Under the pieces are notes generated by a model. It was not told where the DNA came from. It ran no database searches and saw only the letters and a list, made by a program, of their open reading frames with translations. Of a DNA stretch of 16,587 bases, positions 7,120 through 16,276 are shown piece after piece. Source of the DNA: Deltaproteobacteria bacterium (GTDB taxonomy: Bacteria > Myxococcota_A > UBA9160 > UBA4427); contig DRKE01000086.1 in NCBI GenBank assembly GCA_011051925.1, forward strand, positions 1-16,587, in the 5' to 3' direction. The position numbers and the translations under genes are program-made. Position 1 is the stretch's first letter. Every line of letters starts with the position of its first letter.

Positions 7120-8708
7120 TCCCCCGAGCGACCGTCCCGACTCGAGCGGCGGCCGCTTCGTCTTCGCCGGCTTCGCGCGGCCGGCGCTTCGTCCGCCCGC
7201 GCGGCATCGATCGCTTCGTCCGATCCGGGTTCCGGGGCCTCGGGTTCCGCTTCGCCGGCAGCTTGCTCGCTTTCGCCGGCGCTTTTCGCCGCTTCGGGAA
7301 CCGGAGCGGCCCGATCGAGCTGATAGGCGGCACAGATGCCGGCGAGGGCGCGGAGCCCTTCGTCGGTCTCGGCGAGCTTCTTCACGAAGGGCAGGAAGCG
7401 ATCGATCTTTTCGGCGACCGCGTCGGCCGCCGCCGACTCGTCCGCGTCGGCGCGCTCTCCCGCCCTTCCCTCTTCGAGGGAGAGCGTCTCGAGATCCCGT
7501 CCGGCCCGGGCCCGGAGCGCGTTCATCTCGTCTTCCGCGCTGGTCGCCTCGCGCTCCTTCGCCCGCTTCTTCGCGCGTCGGGCGATGTCCCTTTCGGTGG
7601 GCACCTTCTTTTCGGTGATCTTGATCCCGTTCACGATCTGCATGTGCTTGAAGTTGCCGATGTCGAGACCGGAGACCAGCGAGACGGCGACGCCGGACTT
7701 GCCCGCGCGTCCCGTCCGTCCCGTGCGATGGACGTAGACCTCGGGTGAATCCGAGGTCGTGTAGTTGATGACGTAGGCGAGATCGCTGATGTCGATTCCC
7801 CGGGCGGCCACGTCCGTCGCGACCAGGAAGCGGAGCTTGCCGGCCTTGATCTTGGCGATCGCCTTTTCCCGTGCGGATTGGGGCAGGTCGCCGGAAATCT
7901 GGTCGATGTTGAAGTCGCGTTTGGCGAGATAGGCCGTGATGAAGCGGACGTCGGCCTTGGTGTTGCAGAAGATGATGGCGCTTTCCGGATCCTCGTATTG
8001 AAGGATCCGGCAGAGGACCGCTTCCTTCTCCGAAGCGGCGCAGACGTAGTAGTAGTGCTCGATCTTCTGGGGCGCCTGGTCGCCGTCGATCGTCACGTCT
8101 TCGGGATCGCTCAGGAAGAAGCGGGAGAGCGAGCGGACGCGCTCGGGCATCGTGGCGGAGAAGAGATGGGACTGGCGCTCCTTCGGCAGGTAGCTCGCGA
8201 TCTCCTTCATGTCGGGCCAGAAACCCAGGGAGAGCATCTCGTCGGCTTCGTCGAGGACGAGGACCTTCGTGTGGCCGAGATCCATCCGCTTGTTCTTGAG
8301 ATGGTCGAGGATGCGGCCGGGGGTGCCGACGACGATGTGGGCGCCCTTCTCGAGGCCTTCGAGCTGCGGGCCATAGGCGACGCCCCCGTAGATGGGCAGC
8401 GTTCGGACGCCCCGGTATTTGCCCAGCTGGTCGAGTTCCTTGGCGACCTGGTTGGCGAGCTCCCGCGTCGGCAGCAGCACGATCGCCTGGGTCTCGGCCA
8501 GGTCCGTGTCGATCGCCTCGATCAGGGGGATGCCGAAGGCACCGGTCTTGCCGCTCCCGGTCTGCGCCTGGACGATCAGGTCGCCTCCGGCGCGCATCTT
8601 CGGGATGGCGGCCTCCTGGACGGGGGTCGGTTTGTGCCATCCGAGGTCCCGGATGGCTTCCTGGATGTCGGGGGCGACATCCGCAAAAAGCAGAGAAAGT
8701 TCAGTCAT
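7041..8708 (-). CDS. DEAD-box ATP-dependent RNA helicase
   Basis: This ATP-dependent RNA helicase unwinds short RNA duplexes in ribosome assembly, mRNA decay or cold adaptation. The 555 residues show every core motif in order: Q motif (PTPVQ, 27-31), motif I AQTGSGKT (48-55), PTRELANQ (80-87), TPGR (129-132), DEAD form VLDEADEML (151-159), SAT (184-186), IIFCNT (245-250), ATDVAARGID (297-306) and HRTGRTGRAG (327-336). After the core (about 365) comes a charged helical region, an acidic Glu/Ala/Pro linker (470-509) and a basic Arg/Ser/Gly tail (510-555) of the kind that binds RNA nonspecifically. It resembles the DeaD/CsdA/CshA group, but the exact subfamily is not certain. Its 3' end overlaps the convergent ATPase gene; gatC diverges from it across 79 bp. 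Confidence 0.95.
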   Translation of the reverse strand: MTELSLLFADVAPDIQEAIRDLGWHKPTPVQEAAIPKMRAGGDLIVQAQTGSGKTGAFGIPLIEAIDTDLAETQAIVLLPTRELANQVAKELDQLGKYRGVRTLPIYGGVAYGPQLEGLEKGAHIVVGTPGRILDHLKNKRMDLGHTKVLVLDEADEMLSLGFWPDMKEIASYLPKERQSHLFSATMPERVRSLSRFFLSDPEDVTIDGDQAPQKIEHYYYVCAASEKEAVLCRILQYEDPESAIIFCNTKADVRFITAYLAKRDFNIDQISGDLPQSAREKAIAKIKAGKLRFLVATDVAARGIDISDLAYVINYTTSDSPEVYVHRTGRTGRAGKSGVAVSLVSGLDIGNFKHMQIVNGIKITEKKVPTERDIARRAKKRAKEREATSAEDEMNALRARAGRDLETLSLEEGRAGERADADESAAADAVAEKIDRFLPFVKKLAETDEGLRALAGICAAYQLDRAAPVPEAAKSAGESEQAAGEAEPEAPEPGSDEAIDAARADEAPAARSRRRRSGRRSSRDGRSGDQGDSKRGSGSEPRRRRRGGSGARRS

Positions 8709-8787
8709 ATGGCGCGCGCACGCTACCCCTCACCCGGGCCCGGCGCAACGTTCCGGGATGTTCCCGGGTCGTGCTAAGGTCGCCTGG
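8709..8787. promoter_or_regulatory. Divergent promoter region, helicase / gatCAB
   Basis: These 79 bp separate divergently oriented genes and must hold promoters for both unless leaders extend into coding sequence. A perfect 10-bp palindrome CCGGGCCCGG lies at 8734-8743, followed by two adjacent near-identical decamers, GTTCCGGGAT (8750-8759) and GTTCCCGGGT (8760-8769). AAGG at 8776-8779 is the likely gatC ribosome site. I could not identify -35/-10 boxes with confidence. Confidence 0.45.
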
Positions 8788-9087
8788 ATGTCCCGTATCG
8801 AACCCTCCGACGTCGCGCGAGTGGCCACCCTCGCGCGCCTGGCGCTCTCCCAGGACGAAATCGCGGCGATGACCCGGGATCTGGAACAGATGCTCGACTA
8901 CGTGGCCGCGCTCGATCGCCTGGACACGCAGGACGTCGAGCCGACGGCCCACAGCTTCGAGCTGCCGACCCCTCTGCGTCCGGACCGGGCCGTTCCGCCC
9001 CTCGACCCGGAGATCGCCCTCGGCAATGCCCCCGAACGCGAGGGAACGGCCTTTCTCGTCCCCAAGGTGCTCGAGGAGGGGGGTTGA
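8788..9087 (+). CDS. gatC: GatC, Asp/Glu-tRNA amidotransferase subunit C
   Basis: GatC is the small subunit that holds GatA and GatB together in the amidotransferase converting Glu-tRNA(Gln) to Gln-tRNA(Gln) and/or Asp-tRNA(Asn) to Asn-tRNA(Asn). The 99 residues match the family length. The start reads MSRIEPSDVARVATLARLAL, followed by QMLDYVAALDRLDTQDVEPT, both typical, and the C-terminus ends FLVPKVLEEGG. The frame is open for about 400 bp upstream, but that part runs antisense to the helicase gene; AAGG eight bases before 8788 and homology fix the start there. gatA begins 4 nt after its stop. Confidence 0.96.
   Translation: MSRIEPSDVARVATLARLALSQDEIAAMTRDLEQMLDYVAALDRLDTQDVEPTAHSFELPTPLRPDRAVPPLDPEIALGNAPEREGTAFLVPKVLEEGG
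9073..9079 (+). promoter_or_regulatory. Ribosome-binding site of gatA
   Basis: GAGGAGG followed by a further G-run sits just before the end of gatC, about 12 bases upstream of the ATG at 9092. It supports that start over an in-frame ATG at 9026 inside gatC. Confidence 0.55.
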
Positions 9088-9091
9088 TCCG

Positions 9092-10584
9092 ATGGCGAAG
9101 GCCGATTCGCTCCTCGCGGGTGACCTCTCGGATCTGCGAGGGGCCCTCGACCGGAGGGATTGCAGCGCAGTCGAACTCGTCCAGGCCAGCCTCGACGCGA
9201 TGGACGCACGGGCCGACCTGGCCGCGATCGTCTTCCGACGGGACGAGGCGGCGCTGACCGAGGCCGAAGCCGCCGACGAGCGGATCGCCTCGGGGAAACC
9301 CGCCTCGCCCCTCGACGGCCTCCCGGTCGTCCTGAAGGACAACATCGTGCAGGCGGGGGAACCCGCGACCTGCGCCTCGCGAATTCTCGAGGGCTACGTC
9401 TCGCCCTTCGATTCGGGGGTCGTCGAGCGCCTGCAACGCGCGGGCGCCATCGTCGTCGGTCGCGCCAACCTGGACGAGTTCGCGATGGGCTCGTCGACCG
9501 AGAACTCGATCCATGGTCCGAGCCGGAATCCGTGGGATCCCGAGCGTGCCTGTGGCGGGAGTTCCGGCGGCAGCGCGGCCGCCGTGGCCGCCGGGCTCGT
9601 GCCCCTGGCTTTCGGCAGCGACACCGGCGGCTCGATCCGCCAGCCCGCGAGTTTCTGTGGGGTGGTGGGGTTCAAGCCGACGTATGGCCGGGTCTCCCGC
9701 TGGGGGCTCGTCGCCTACGCCTCGTCCCTCGACCAGATCGGCCCCTTTGCCCGGCGGGTCGCCGATTGCGCGTTGGCGCTCGAGGCGGTCGGGGGCCACG
9801 ACGATCGCGACTCGACGTCGTTGCCCGAAGTCGTTCCGCCCTTGCGTTCGCGGCTCGACGGAGACGTTTCCGGCCTCGTCGTCGGCCTGCCGAAGGAGTA
9901 TTTCGCGCCGGAAGGTGCCCAGCCCGGCGTGCTCGCGCGGGTCCGGGAAGCCATCGGCGTGCTCGAAGGGGAAGGCGTCCGCTTCGTCGAGATCTCGCTG
10001 CCCCATACCGCCTACACGATCGCGACGTACTACATCATCGCGACCGCCGAAGCGTCGAGCAATCTCGCCCGCTTCGACGGCGTCCGGTACGGGCGCCGGG
10101 CGGAACACCCGAAGGATCTGCTCGATCTCTACGAACGCTCGCGTTCGGAGGGCTTCGGCGCCGAGGTGAAGCGACGGATCCTGCTCGGAACCTATGTCCT
10201 CTCGGCGGGCTACTACGACGCCTACTACGTGAAGGCGCAGAAGGTCCGGACCCTGATCCGGCGGGATTTCGAGGCGGCCTTCGGGGAATGCGACGCGATC
10301 CTGACGCCGACGACGCCAGAGACGGCCTTCGCGCTCGGTGCGAAGGCCGGGGATCCGCTGTCGATGTATCTCTCGGACGTGTACACGGTCTCCGCCAATC
10401 TGGCGGGTCTTCCCGCGCTCTCCGTCCCCTGCGGCTTCGTCGACGGAATGCCCGTCGGGCTGCAACTGCTCGGGAAGCCCCTGGACGAAGCGACGATCCT
10501 GCGGATCGGAGACGCCTTCGAACGCCGGACGGACCATCATCGCCAGTCGCCACCGGGTCCGCCCGGATCCCCGGGAACGGATTG

Positions 10585-10585
<1 letters not shown>
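9092..10585 (+). CDS. gatA: GatA, Asp/Glu-tRNA amidotransferase glutaminase subunit
   Basis: GatA is an amidase-signature enzyme that releases ammonia from glutamine and channels it to GatB. The 497 residues contain the full Ser-cisSer-Lys triad: K82 (VVLKDNIV), S157 (CGGSSGGS) and S181 (GSDTGGSIRQPA), each offset by three from the residues of the Staphylococcus enzyme (K79, S154, S178). The region GVVGFKPTYGRVSRWG and the ALGAKAGDPLSMYLSDVYT segment near the C-terminus are typical of GatA rather than other amidases. The stop shares bases with the gatB start (TGATG, 10583-10587), so the two are translationally coupled. Which of the two tRNA substrates is used depends on whether the genome has GlnRS and AsnRS. 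Confidence 0.98.
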
Positions 10586-12081
<1,496 letters not shown>

Positions 12082-12086
12082 ATCCG

Positions 12087-12104
12087 CCCGTCGCCCGGGA
12101 CGGG
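12087..12104 (+). terminator. Possible terminator hairpin after gatB
   Basis: CCCGTC (12087-12092) and GACGGG (12099-12104) form a perfect 6-bp stem with a 6-nt loop, five bases after the gatB stop. There is no following T-run, so Rho-independent function is uncertain. The rest of the gap to 12228 (147 bp in total) shows no gene; a short CCGC/GCGG stem and a T5 at 12188-12192 are too far apart to be a good terminator. Confidence 0.3.
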
Positions 12105-12215
12105 GCCACGAGGGTGTGAGCCGGGTTCCCGCGATTCGTCGGCAGCCTTCGCGCAGCTCGTCGCGTTGCCGCTCGGCGGACTCAGCCTTTTTCCCGACAG
12201 GCCGATACGGATCTC

Positions 12216-12220
12216 GGGAG
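12216..12220 (+). promoter_or_regulatory. Ribosome-binding site deciding the start at 12229
   Basis: GGGAG lies eight bases before the ATG at 12229, where receiver-domain homology begins. An in-frame ATG at 12166 would add 21 residues with no receiver similarity. Confidence 0.5.
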
Positions 12221-12228
12221 ACCCCTCG

Positions 12229-14136
12229 ATGTCCGCCACACTCCTCTGCGTACAAGAAGACCGCGAGATCGGAAGACTCTATTCCGAAGCCCTCGAGGCC
12301 GAGGGCTACGAGGTTCTCTGTGCCCGGGATGGTCGCAGCGCACTCGACATCCTCGCTCGCCAGAACCCGAGCTTCGTGCTGCTCGACGTCTACCTGCCGC
12401 GGCAGGATGGATTCGAGATCCTGGCCGAGATGCGGATGCGGCCCGAAACGAAATCGCTTCCCGTACTGCTCGTTGCCGAAGGGGACGTCACCGACGACGT
12501 CGTCCGGCGGGCGAGAAAGCTCGGCGCCGTGGGTGTCGAGTCCTCGCCGATGAGACTCGATCGGTTGGTGGCCAATGTCGCGGCCCATCTGAAGACGGAG
12601 GGCCGGGAGATCTCGATCGGCGGATCGATTCCTGGAAGGGGATGCCTGAGGGAGGTCCCCGTGCCGGAGCTGCTCCGCGCGCTTCATGTCGACGCGTCGA
12701 CCGGCGTCCTGCTCTTGAGTCATGGGCGCAAGAAGAAGGCCGTCGAGTTCCGGGAGGGCTGGCCCGTTTCCGTCAAATCGAATCTCGTCTCCGAATGCTT
12801 CGGGAACTACCTGATCGAGAAAGGGCGTTGTACGCAGCTCCAGCTCGACGAGTCGGTCGAACGCATGCGCGCGGGCGAGGGGCTGCAGGGCGAGATCCTC
12901 GTCGCGATGGAGGCCCTCGACGAAGAAGGCGTCATCGAGGCCCTCGAAGACCATGCACTCGAGAAACTCCTCGAGATCTTCTCATGGCGGGATGGTCGCT
13001 TCGAGTTCCGCCCCGGCACCCGGATCCAACGGGGATCGAGCGTCGGGGTCGCGGGACATCCTTCGATGTTGATCGTCGAAGGCGTTCGTCGGCATGCGAG
13101 CCTGAAGCTGATCGATCGCTATTTCGCGGCCCATCTCGATGCGTTCCTCGTGCCCTGTGCGGATCAGCAGGAGCGGCTCTCCGACGTGGGCCTCAGCGCG
13201 AGCGAATCGTCCTGGCTGCGCGGCCTCGACGGCTCGGTCACCCTCGGCGCGCTGCTCGAGGAACCCGAAGAGATCCGCAGGCTCGTTTTCGGCCTGATCT
13301 CGATCGAGGTTCTCGGGATCGAGGCGAGTCCGGGGGATTGGCGGGGAACCCAGGCGGCAGCGCGTGCCGCGGAAGGTGGGACGAAAGCCCCGTCCTTCGA
13401 CGGAAAACCCGACGAGGCGTTGCGTTCCGAGCTCGCGAAACTGGCCAGCGCCATGGAGGACGAGGACCCCTATGGCGTTCTGGGGGTCCCCTCGACCGCG
13501 AGCGACGACGAGATCCGCGAGGCCTACGCGCGTCTCGCCAAACAGGCCCATCCGGATCGCTTCCATGGCGCGAGCAGCTCCGTGCGGGAACTCGCCTCGC
13601 GGGTCTTCGATCGGGTCTCCCGGGCCCATGCCGCGATCGCCACGGCGGAAGGACGCAAGACCTGGGCAGCGGAGCGCAGTCGGGGACGTCGCGCCGCCGC
13701 GATCGAGGACGAAGGACGGCGTGCCCTGCAGGCGGAGACCGAATTCCAGCGAGGGGAGAAGCTCGTGGCGCAACGCGACTACGAGGGAGCGCTGCTCTGC
13801 TTCGGTCGCGCCATGGAGCATTTTCCCAGCGAGGGGGAGTATCGGTCGCATTACGGCTGGTGCCTCTACCTCTGCCATCCCGACAACGAGGTCATGCTCG
13901 GGGAGGCGCTCGAGCATTGCCGGGAAGGCCTCAAATTGGCGAAGGATCGGGAGAAGCCCTACCTCTTGTTGGGTCGGCTCTACAAGGCCATGGGACGCGT
14001 CGGTGCCGCGAAGAAGATGTTCTCGCGCGCCGTCGAGATCCGGCCCCAGTGTGTCGAGGCGATGCGCGAGCTTCGGATCATGTCCATGCGTCGCGACAAG
14101 AACAAGGGCGTGCTCAAGCGAATCTTCCGGCGCTGA
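12229..14136 (+). CDS. Receiver-DUF4388(PATAN)-DnaJ-TPR multidomain protein
   Basis: A 635-residue cytoplasmic protein of four modules. Residues 1-120 are a receiver with acidic pair E10/D11 and phospho-acceptor D53 (LLDVYLP), but the usual Thr/Ser is A83 and the usual Lys before Pro is S106 (ESSP). Residues about 138-260 fit DUF4388/PATAN, a signalling domain frequent in deltaproteobacteria (VPVPELLRALHVDASTGVLL, then FREGWPVSVKSN). Residues 411-475 are a J-domain (DPYGVLGVPSTASDDEI, HPD at 441-443), which would stimulate a DnaK-type chaperone. Residues 500-620 are TPR-like helices (YEGALLCFGRAMEHFP; LLLGRLYKAMGRVGAAKKMF; FSRAVEIRP), giving a protein-binding end. The architecture suggests a signalling scaffold that recruits Hsp70; the target is unknown. 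A basic tail ends the protein. It is flanked by metabolic genes, so context gives no partner. Confidence 0.87.
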   Translation: MSATLLCVQEDREIGRLYSEALEAEGYEVLCARDGRSALDILARQNPSFVLLDVYLPRQDGFEILAEMRMRPETKSLPVLLVAEGDVTDDVVRRARKLGAVGVESSPMRLDRLVANVAAHLKTEGREISIGGSIPGRGCLREVPVPELLRALHVDASTGVLLLSHGRKKKAVEFREGWPVSVKSNLVSECFGNYLIEKGRCTQLQLDESVERMRAGEGLQGEILVAMEALDEEGVIEALEDHALEKLLEIFSWRDGRFEFRPGTRIQRGSSVGVAGHPSMLIVEGVRRHASLKLIDRYFAAHLDAFLVPCADQQERLSDVGLSASESSWLRGLDGSVTLGALLEEPEEIRRLVFGLISIEVLGIEASPGDWRGTQAAARAAEGGTKAPSFDGKPDEALRSELAKLASAMEDEDPYGVLGVPSTASDDEIREAYARLAKQAHPDRFHGASSSVRELASRVFDRVSRAHAAIATAEGRKTWAAERSRGRRAAAIEDEGRRALQAETEFQRGEKLVAQRDYEGALLCFGRAMEHFPSEGEYRSHYGWCLYLCHPDNEVMLGEALEHCREGLKLAKDREKPYLLLGRLYKAMGRVGAAKKMFSRAVEIRPQCVEAMRELRIMSMRRDKNKGVLKRIFRR

Positions 14137-14150
14137 CCGTCGACCATCGC

Positions 14151-14170
14151 TCCGTTCGGTGGCCAACGGA
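14151..14170 (+). terminator. Possible terminator hairpin after the J-domain gene
   Basis: TCCGTT (14151-14156) and AACGGA (14165-14170) form a perfect 6-bp stem with an 8-nt loop, 14 bases after the stop. There is no T-run. It may separate this gene from ilvE, whose start is 93 bp after the stop. Confidence 0.3.
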
Positions 14171-14229
14171 AACCGGCGGATCCCATGGGCGCCGCGGCGC
14201 GTCCACCCGATGAGAGGATTCCGAAGGCG

Positions 14230-15165
14230 ATGGCAAAGAATGCTGCGAAAGGCGTGACGGGCGAGGAGATCTGGCTCGACGGAAAATTCGTCAAATGGTC
14301 GGACGCGAACATCCACATCCTGACCCATACGTTGCATTACGGGCTCGGGGTCTTCGAGGGCATCCGGTGTTATGCGGGAACCGACGGCCGTTCAGCCGTC
14401 TTCCGTCTTTCGAAGCACATCCGTCGGCTCTTCGATTCGGCGAGGATCAACCTGATCGAGATTCCGTTCAGCCCCGAGGAGATCGAGGAAGCGACCCTGG
14501 AATCACTCCGGCGAAACCACCTTTCCGAGGGGTATATCCGCCCCCTCGTCTTCATCGGGGATGGGGCGATGGGGCTGCATCCCGGAGACAATGCCATTCG
14601 CGTGGCGGTGATCGCCTGGGAGTGGGGGAAGTATCTGGGCGACGAGGGCATCAGCCGGGGAATCCGCGCGAAGATATCGACCTTCGCCCGGCATCACGTG
14701 AACGCGAAGATGACCAACGGCAAGACCTGCGGCGACTACGTGAACTCGATTCTCGCGAAGCGGGAGGCGCTGCTCGACGGCTTCGACGAGGCGATCATGC
14801 TCGATACCCAGGGGCTGGTCTCGGAGTGCACGGGCGAGAACATCTTCGTCGTCCGCGACGGGAAGGTCCGGACGCCACCCCTCTACAGCGTGCTCGACGG
14901 GATCACCCGCGAATCGATGATCGAGGTGGCGCGCGATCGAGGCTACGTCGTCGAGGAGGCGCAACTCACCCGGGACGATCTCTACATCGCGGACGAGGTC
15001 TTCCTGACCGGGACGGCAGCCGAGGTGACGCCCATCCGCGAGATCGACCATCGGACGATCGGCGCGGGCGAGCGCGGACCCGTGACGGAGGAACTCCAGG
15101 CTGCCTTCTTCGACATCGTGACCGGCGCCGACGCGCGCTACGACCGTTGGCGGACCTTTCTCTGA
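14230..15165 (+). CDS. ilvE: Branched-chain amino acid aminotransferase
   Basis: This PLP enzyme interconverts leucine, isoleucine and valine with their 2-oxo acids, using glutamate/2-oxoglutarate. The 311 residues compare with 309 in E. coli IlvE and align well: EIWLDGKFVKWSDANIHILT at the start, HYGLGVFEGIRCY (36-48), YIRPLVFIGD, catalytic PLP lysine K165 in NGKTCGDY (aligned with the KAGGNY lysine of E. coli), SECTGENIF and DEVFLTGTAAEVTPI. An in-frame ATG at 14185 would add 15 residues not seen in relatives; GAGAGGA upstream of 14230 is at a long but workable spacing of about 11. It may instead be read from the upstream start. The sequence fits a fold-type IV BCAT better than D-amino-acid aminotransferase or aminodeoxychorismate lyase. 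Confidence 0.94.
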   Translation: MAKNAAKGVTGEEIWLDGKFVKWSDANIHILTHTLHYGLGVFEGIRCYAGTDGRSAVFRLSKHIRRLFDSARINLIEIPFSPEEIEEATLESLRRNHLSEGYIRPLVFIGDGAMGLHPGDNAIRVAVIAWEWGKYLGDEGISRGIRAKISTFARHHVNAKMTNGKTCGDYVNSILAKREALLDGFDEAIMLDTQGLVSECTGENIFVVRDGKVRTPPLYSVLDGITRESMIEVARDRGYVVEEAQLTRDDLYIADEVFLTGTAAEVTPIREIDHRTIGAGERGPVTEELQAAFFDIVTGADARYDRWRTFL

Positions 15166-15200
15166 CCCGACGGCCTCTGACCCTACGACGTGACGCGGCG

Positions 15201-15227
15201 CCAGCCGGGTTCGTCCGAGCCGGCTGG
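15201..15227. terminator. Bidirectional inverted repeat between convergent genes
   Basis: CCAGCCGG (15201-15208) and CCGGCTGG (15220-15227) form a perfect 8-bp GC-rich stem with an 11-nt loop. It sits in the 76-bp gap between the stops of ilvE (+) and the hydrolase (-), where a shared terminator is expected. Neither side has a T-run, so efficiency is uncertain. Confidence 0.5.
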
Positions 15228-15241
15228 GAACCGGCAGCTCG

Positions 15242-16099
15242 TCAACCCAGCACGAATCGGCAGACGGCTTCTTCGAATCCCGCGGGGTTGTCGGTCATGA
15301 CGGAGTGGGCGGCCTGGGGAACGACCGCGAGCTGTCCGTTGGCGAGGACGTCGTCGACCATCCGGTCGGCAACGTCGGGCGAAAGGATGTCCGAGGCCGC
15401 CCCGCGGACGACGAGGGTCGGGCAGGAGAGTCCGGCGAGCGCGTCCCATTGCTGCTGGATGAAGGCCTCTTCCTTCGCCTTCGAGGCCGCGTCGGTCGGT
15501 CGCTCGCTCCGCAGCTTCGGATCCATCTTGAGTTCGAAAAGACCATCCGGGCGTTCGCGAAGTCCGAATTGCGCCATCCGCCGGATCGCCCGGGGCTGGC
15601 CGGCGGGGTAGTTGAGCGAAAGCATCGCGGCGTACTCGTCCACGCTGGTGAAGACGGGCTTTCGGTTTTCCGACATCTCGTTCGAGATCCGGAGGACGCC
15701 GCGTGCGTCGATCTCGGGTCCGATGTCGACGATCACGAGTCCGGCCAGCCGCTCGGGATGCCGCCCCGCGAAGCACATCGCGACCCGCCCGCCCATCGAG
15801 AAGCCGACGAGCACGAGGCGATCGATTCCCAGCGCATCGAGGACGGCTTCGAGATCCGCCGTCATCGATTCCGCGTCGTAGCGGCCTTCGGGATCCCAGT
15901 CGGAATCCCCATGGCCACGCTGATCCAGGGCGATCACGCGGTAGTGGGGCGCCACGCTCGGAACGAAGTCGTCCCAGAGGTGGGCTTCATTGCCGACGCC
16001 GTGGAGCAGGACGAGGGGTACCCCTTCCCGGCTCCATTCGAGTACGTGGAGCCCGACGCCATCGGCGCCCTGGATCCGGTGGGAGATCGGTTCCATCAT
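15242..16099 (-). CDS. Alpha/beta-fold hydrolase
   Basis: A 285-residue cytoplasmic serine hydrolase of the alpha/beta fold. The oxyanion strand reads VPLVLLHGVGNEAHLW (28-42), then ALDQRGHGDSDW (57-68), the nucleophile elbow GFSMGG (S101), and the remaining triad members D237 (GAASDILS) and H265 (PQAAHSV). The cap region (about 130-215) lies between. Substrates in this family range from esters to epoxides and acyl-CoA-like compounds, and nothing here narrows it. Starts at 16099 and 16096 (Met-Met) are equivalent; the frame stays open upstream to about 16531, but that stretch is low-complexity and lies opposite the acyl-CoA synthetase gene. No clear ribosome site is seen. It diverges from the synthetase gene across a repeat-rich region. 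Confidence 0.9.
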   Translation of the reverse strand: MMEPISHRIQGADGVGLHVLEWSREGVPLVLLHGVGNEAHLWDDFVPSVAPHYRVIALDQRGHGDSDWDPEGRYDAESMTADLEAVLDALGIDRLVLVGFSMGGRVAMCFAGRHPERLAGLVIVDIGPEIDARGVLRISNEMSENRKPVFTSVDEYAAMLSLNYPAGQPRAIRRMAQFGLRERPDGLFELKMDPKLRSERPTDAASKAKEEAFIQQQWDALAGLSCPTLVVRGAASDILSPDVADRMVDDVLANGQLAVVPQAAHSVMTDNPAGFEEAVCRFVLG

Positions 16100-16144
16100 G
16101 CAGGAGACGGTATCACGCGGTCGTCGCGACGTCCGTCGGCGCGT

Positions 16145-16238
16145 TTCGGGCGCCACGCCCGATTGCGATACGATCGGGCGATCCGTCGGCCGCACCGGAA
16201 TCGGGCGTCGGAACCGCCCGATCCGGAGGGCGCCCGGG
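16145..16238. promoter_or_regulatory. Cluster of inverted octamer half-sites between divergent genes
   Basis: The octamer CGCCCGAT or its complement ATCGGGCG occurs exactly at 16156-16163 (forward), 16173-16180 (reverse), 16200-16207 (reverse) and 16215-16222 (forward). A 7/8 match, TTCGGGCG, is at 16145-16152, and a 6/8 match, CGCCCGGG, at 16231-16238. They form overlapping dyads: 7-bp arms with a 3-nt gap, 8-bp arms with a 9-nt gap, and 8-bp arms with a 7-nt gap, the last extended by CCGG/CCGG (16195-16198, 16223-16226). The remaining parts of the 177-bp gap show nothing else. This looks like a multi-dyad operator for a dimeric repressor, or alternative RNA hairpins in a leader. Confidence 0.6.
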
Positions 16239-16261
16239 CCATGACACGGCCACAGCGCCGG

Positions 16262-16267
16262 AAGGAG
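16262..16267 (+). promoter_or_regulatory. Shine-Dalgarno selecting the GTG start of the acyl-CoA synthetase
   Basis: AAGGAG lies nine bases before GTG at 16277. An in-frame ATG at 16241, 12 codons upstream, also has a GGAGGG (16225-16230), but that lies within the hairpin arm and its spacing is longer. The GTG is preferred. Confidence 0.6.
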
Positions 16268-16276
16268 AATCGAAAC

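Noticed and set aside
6028..8640. Very long open frame on the - strand covering the second ATPase gene and the helicase
   Set aside because: It is out of frame with the helicase, highly Arg/Pro/Gly-rich and has no family motifs; such frames are common opposite GC-rich genes.
8774..10540. Long open frame on the - strand opposite gatC and gatA
   Set aside because: Antisense to certain genes with full catalytic motifs; composition is that of a GC-rich shadow.
12169..12192. CCGC/GCGG stem followed by TTTTT upstream of the J-domain gene
   Set aside because: Only a 4-bp stem, with eight bases between it and the T-run; not a credible intrinsic terminator.
12982..14337. Long open frame on the - strand opposite the J-domain/TPR gene
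   Set aside because: The sense frame has J-domain HPD and TPR motifs; the antisense frame has none.
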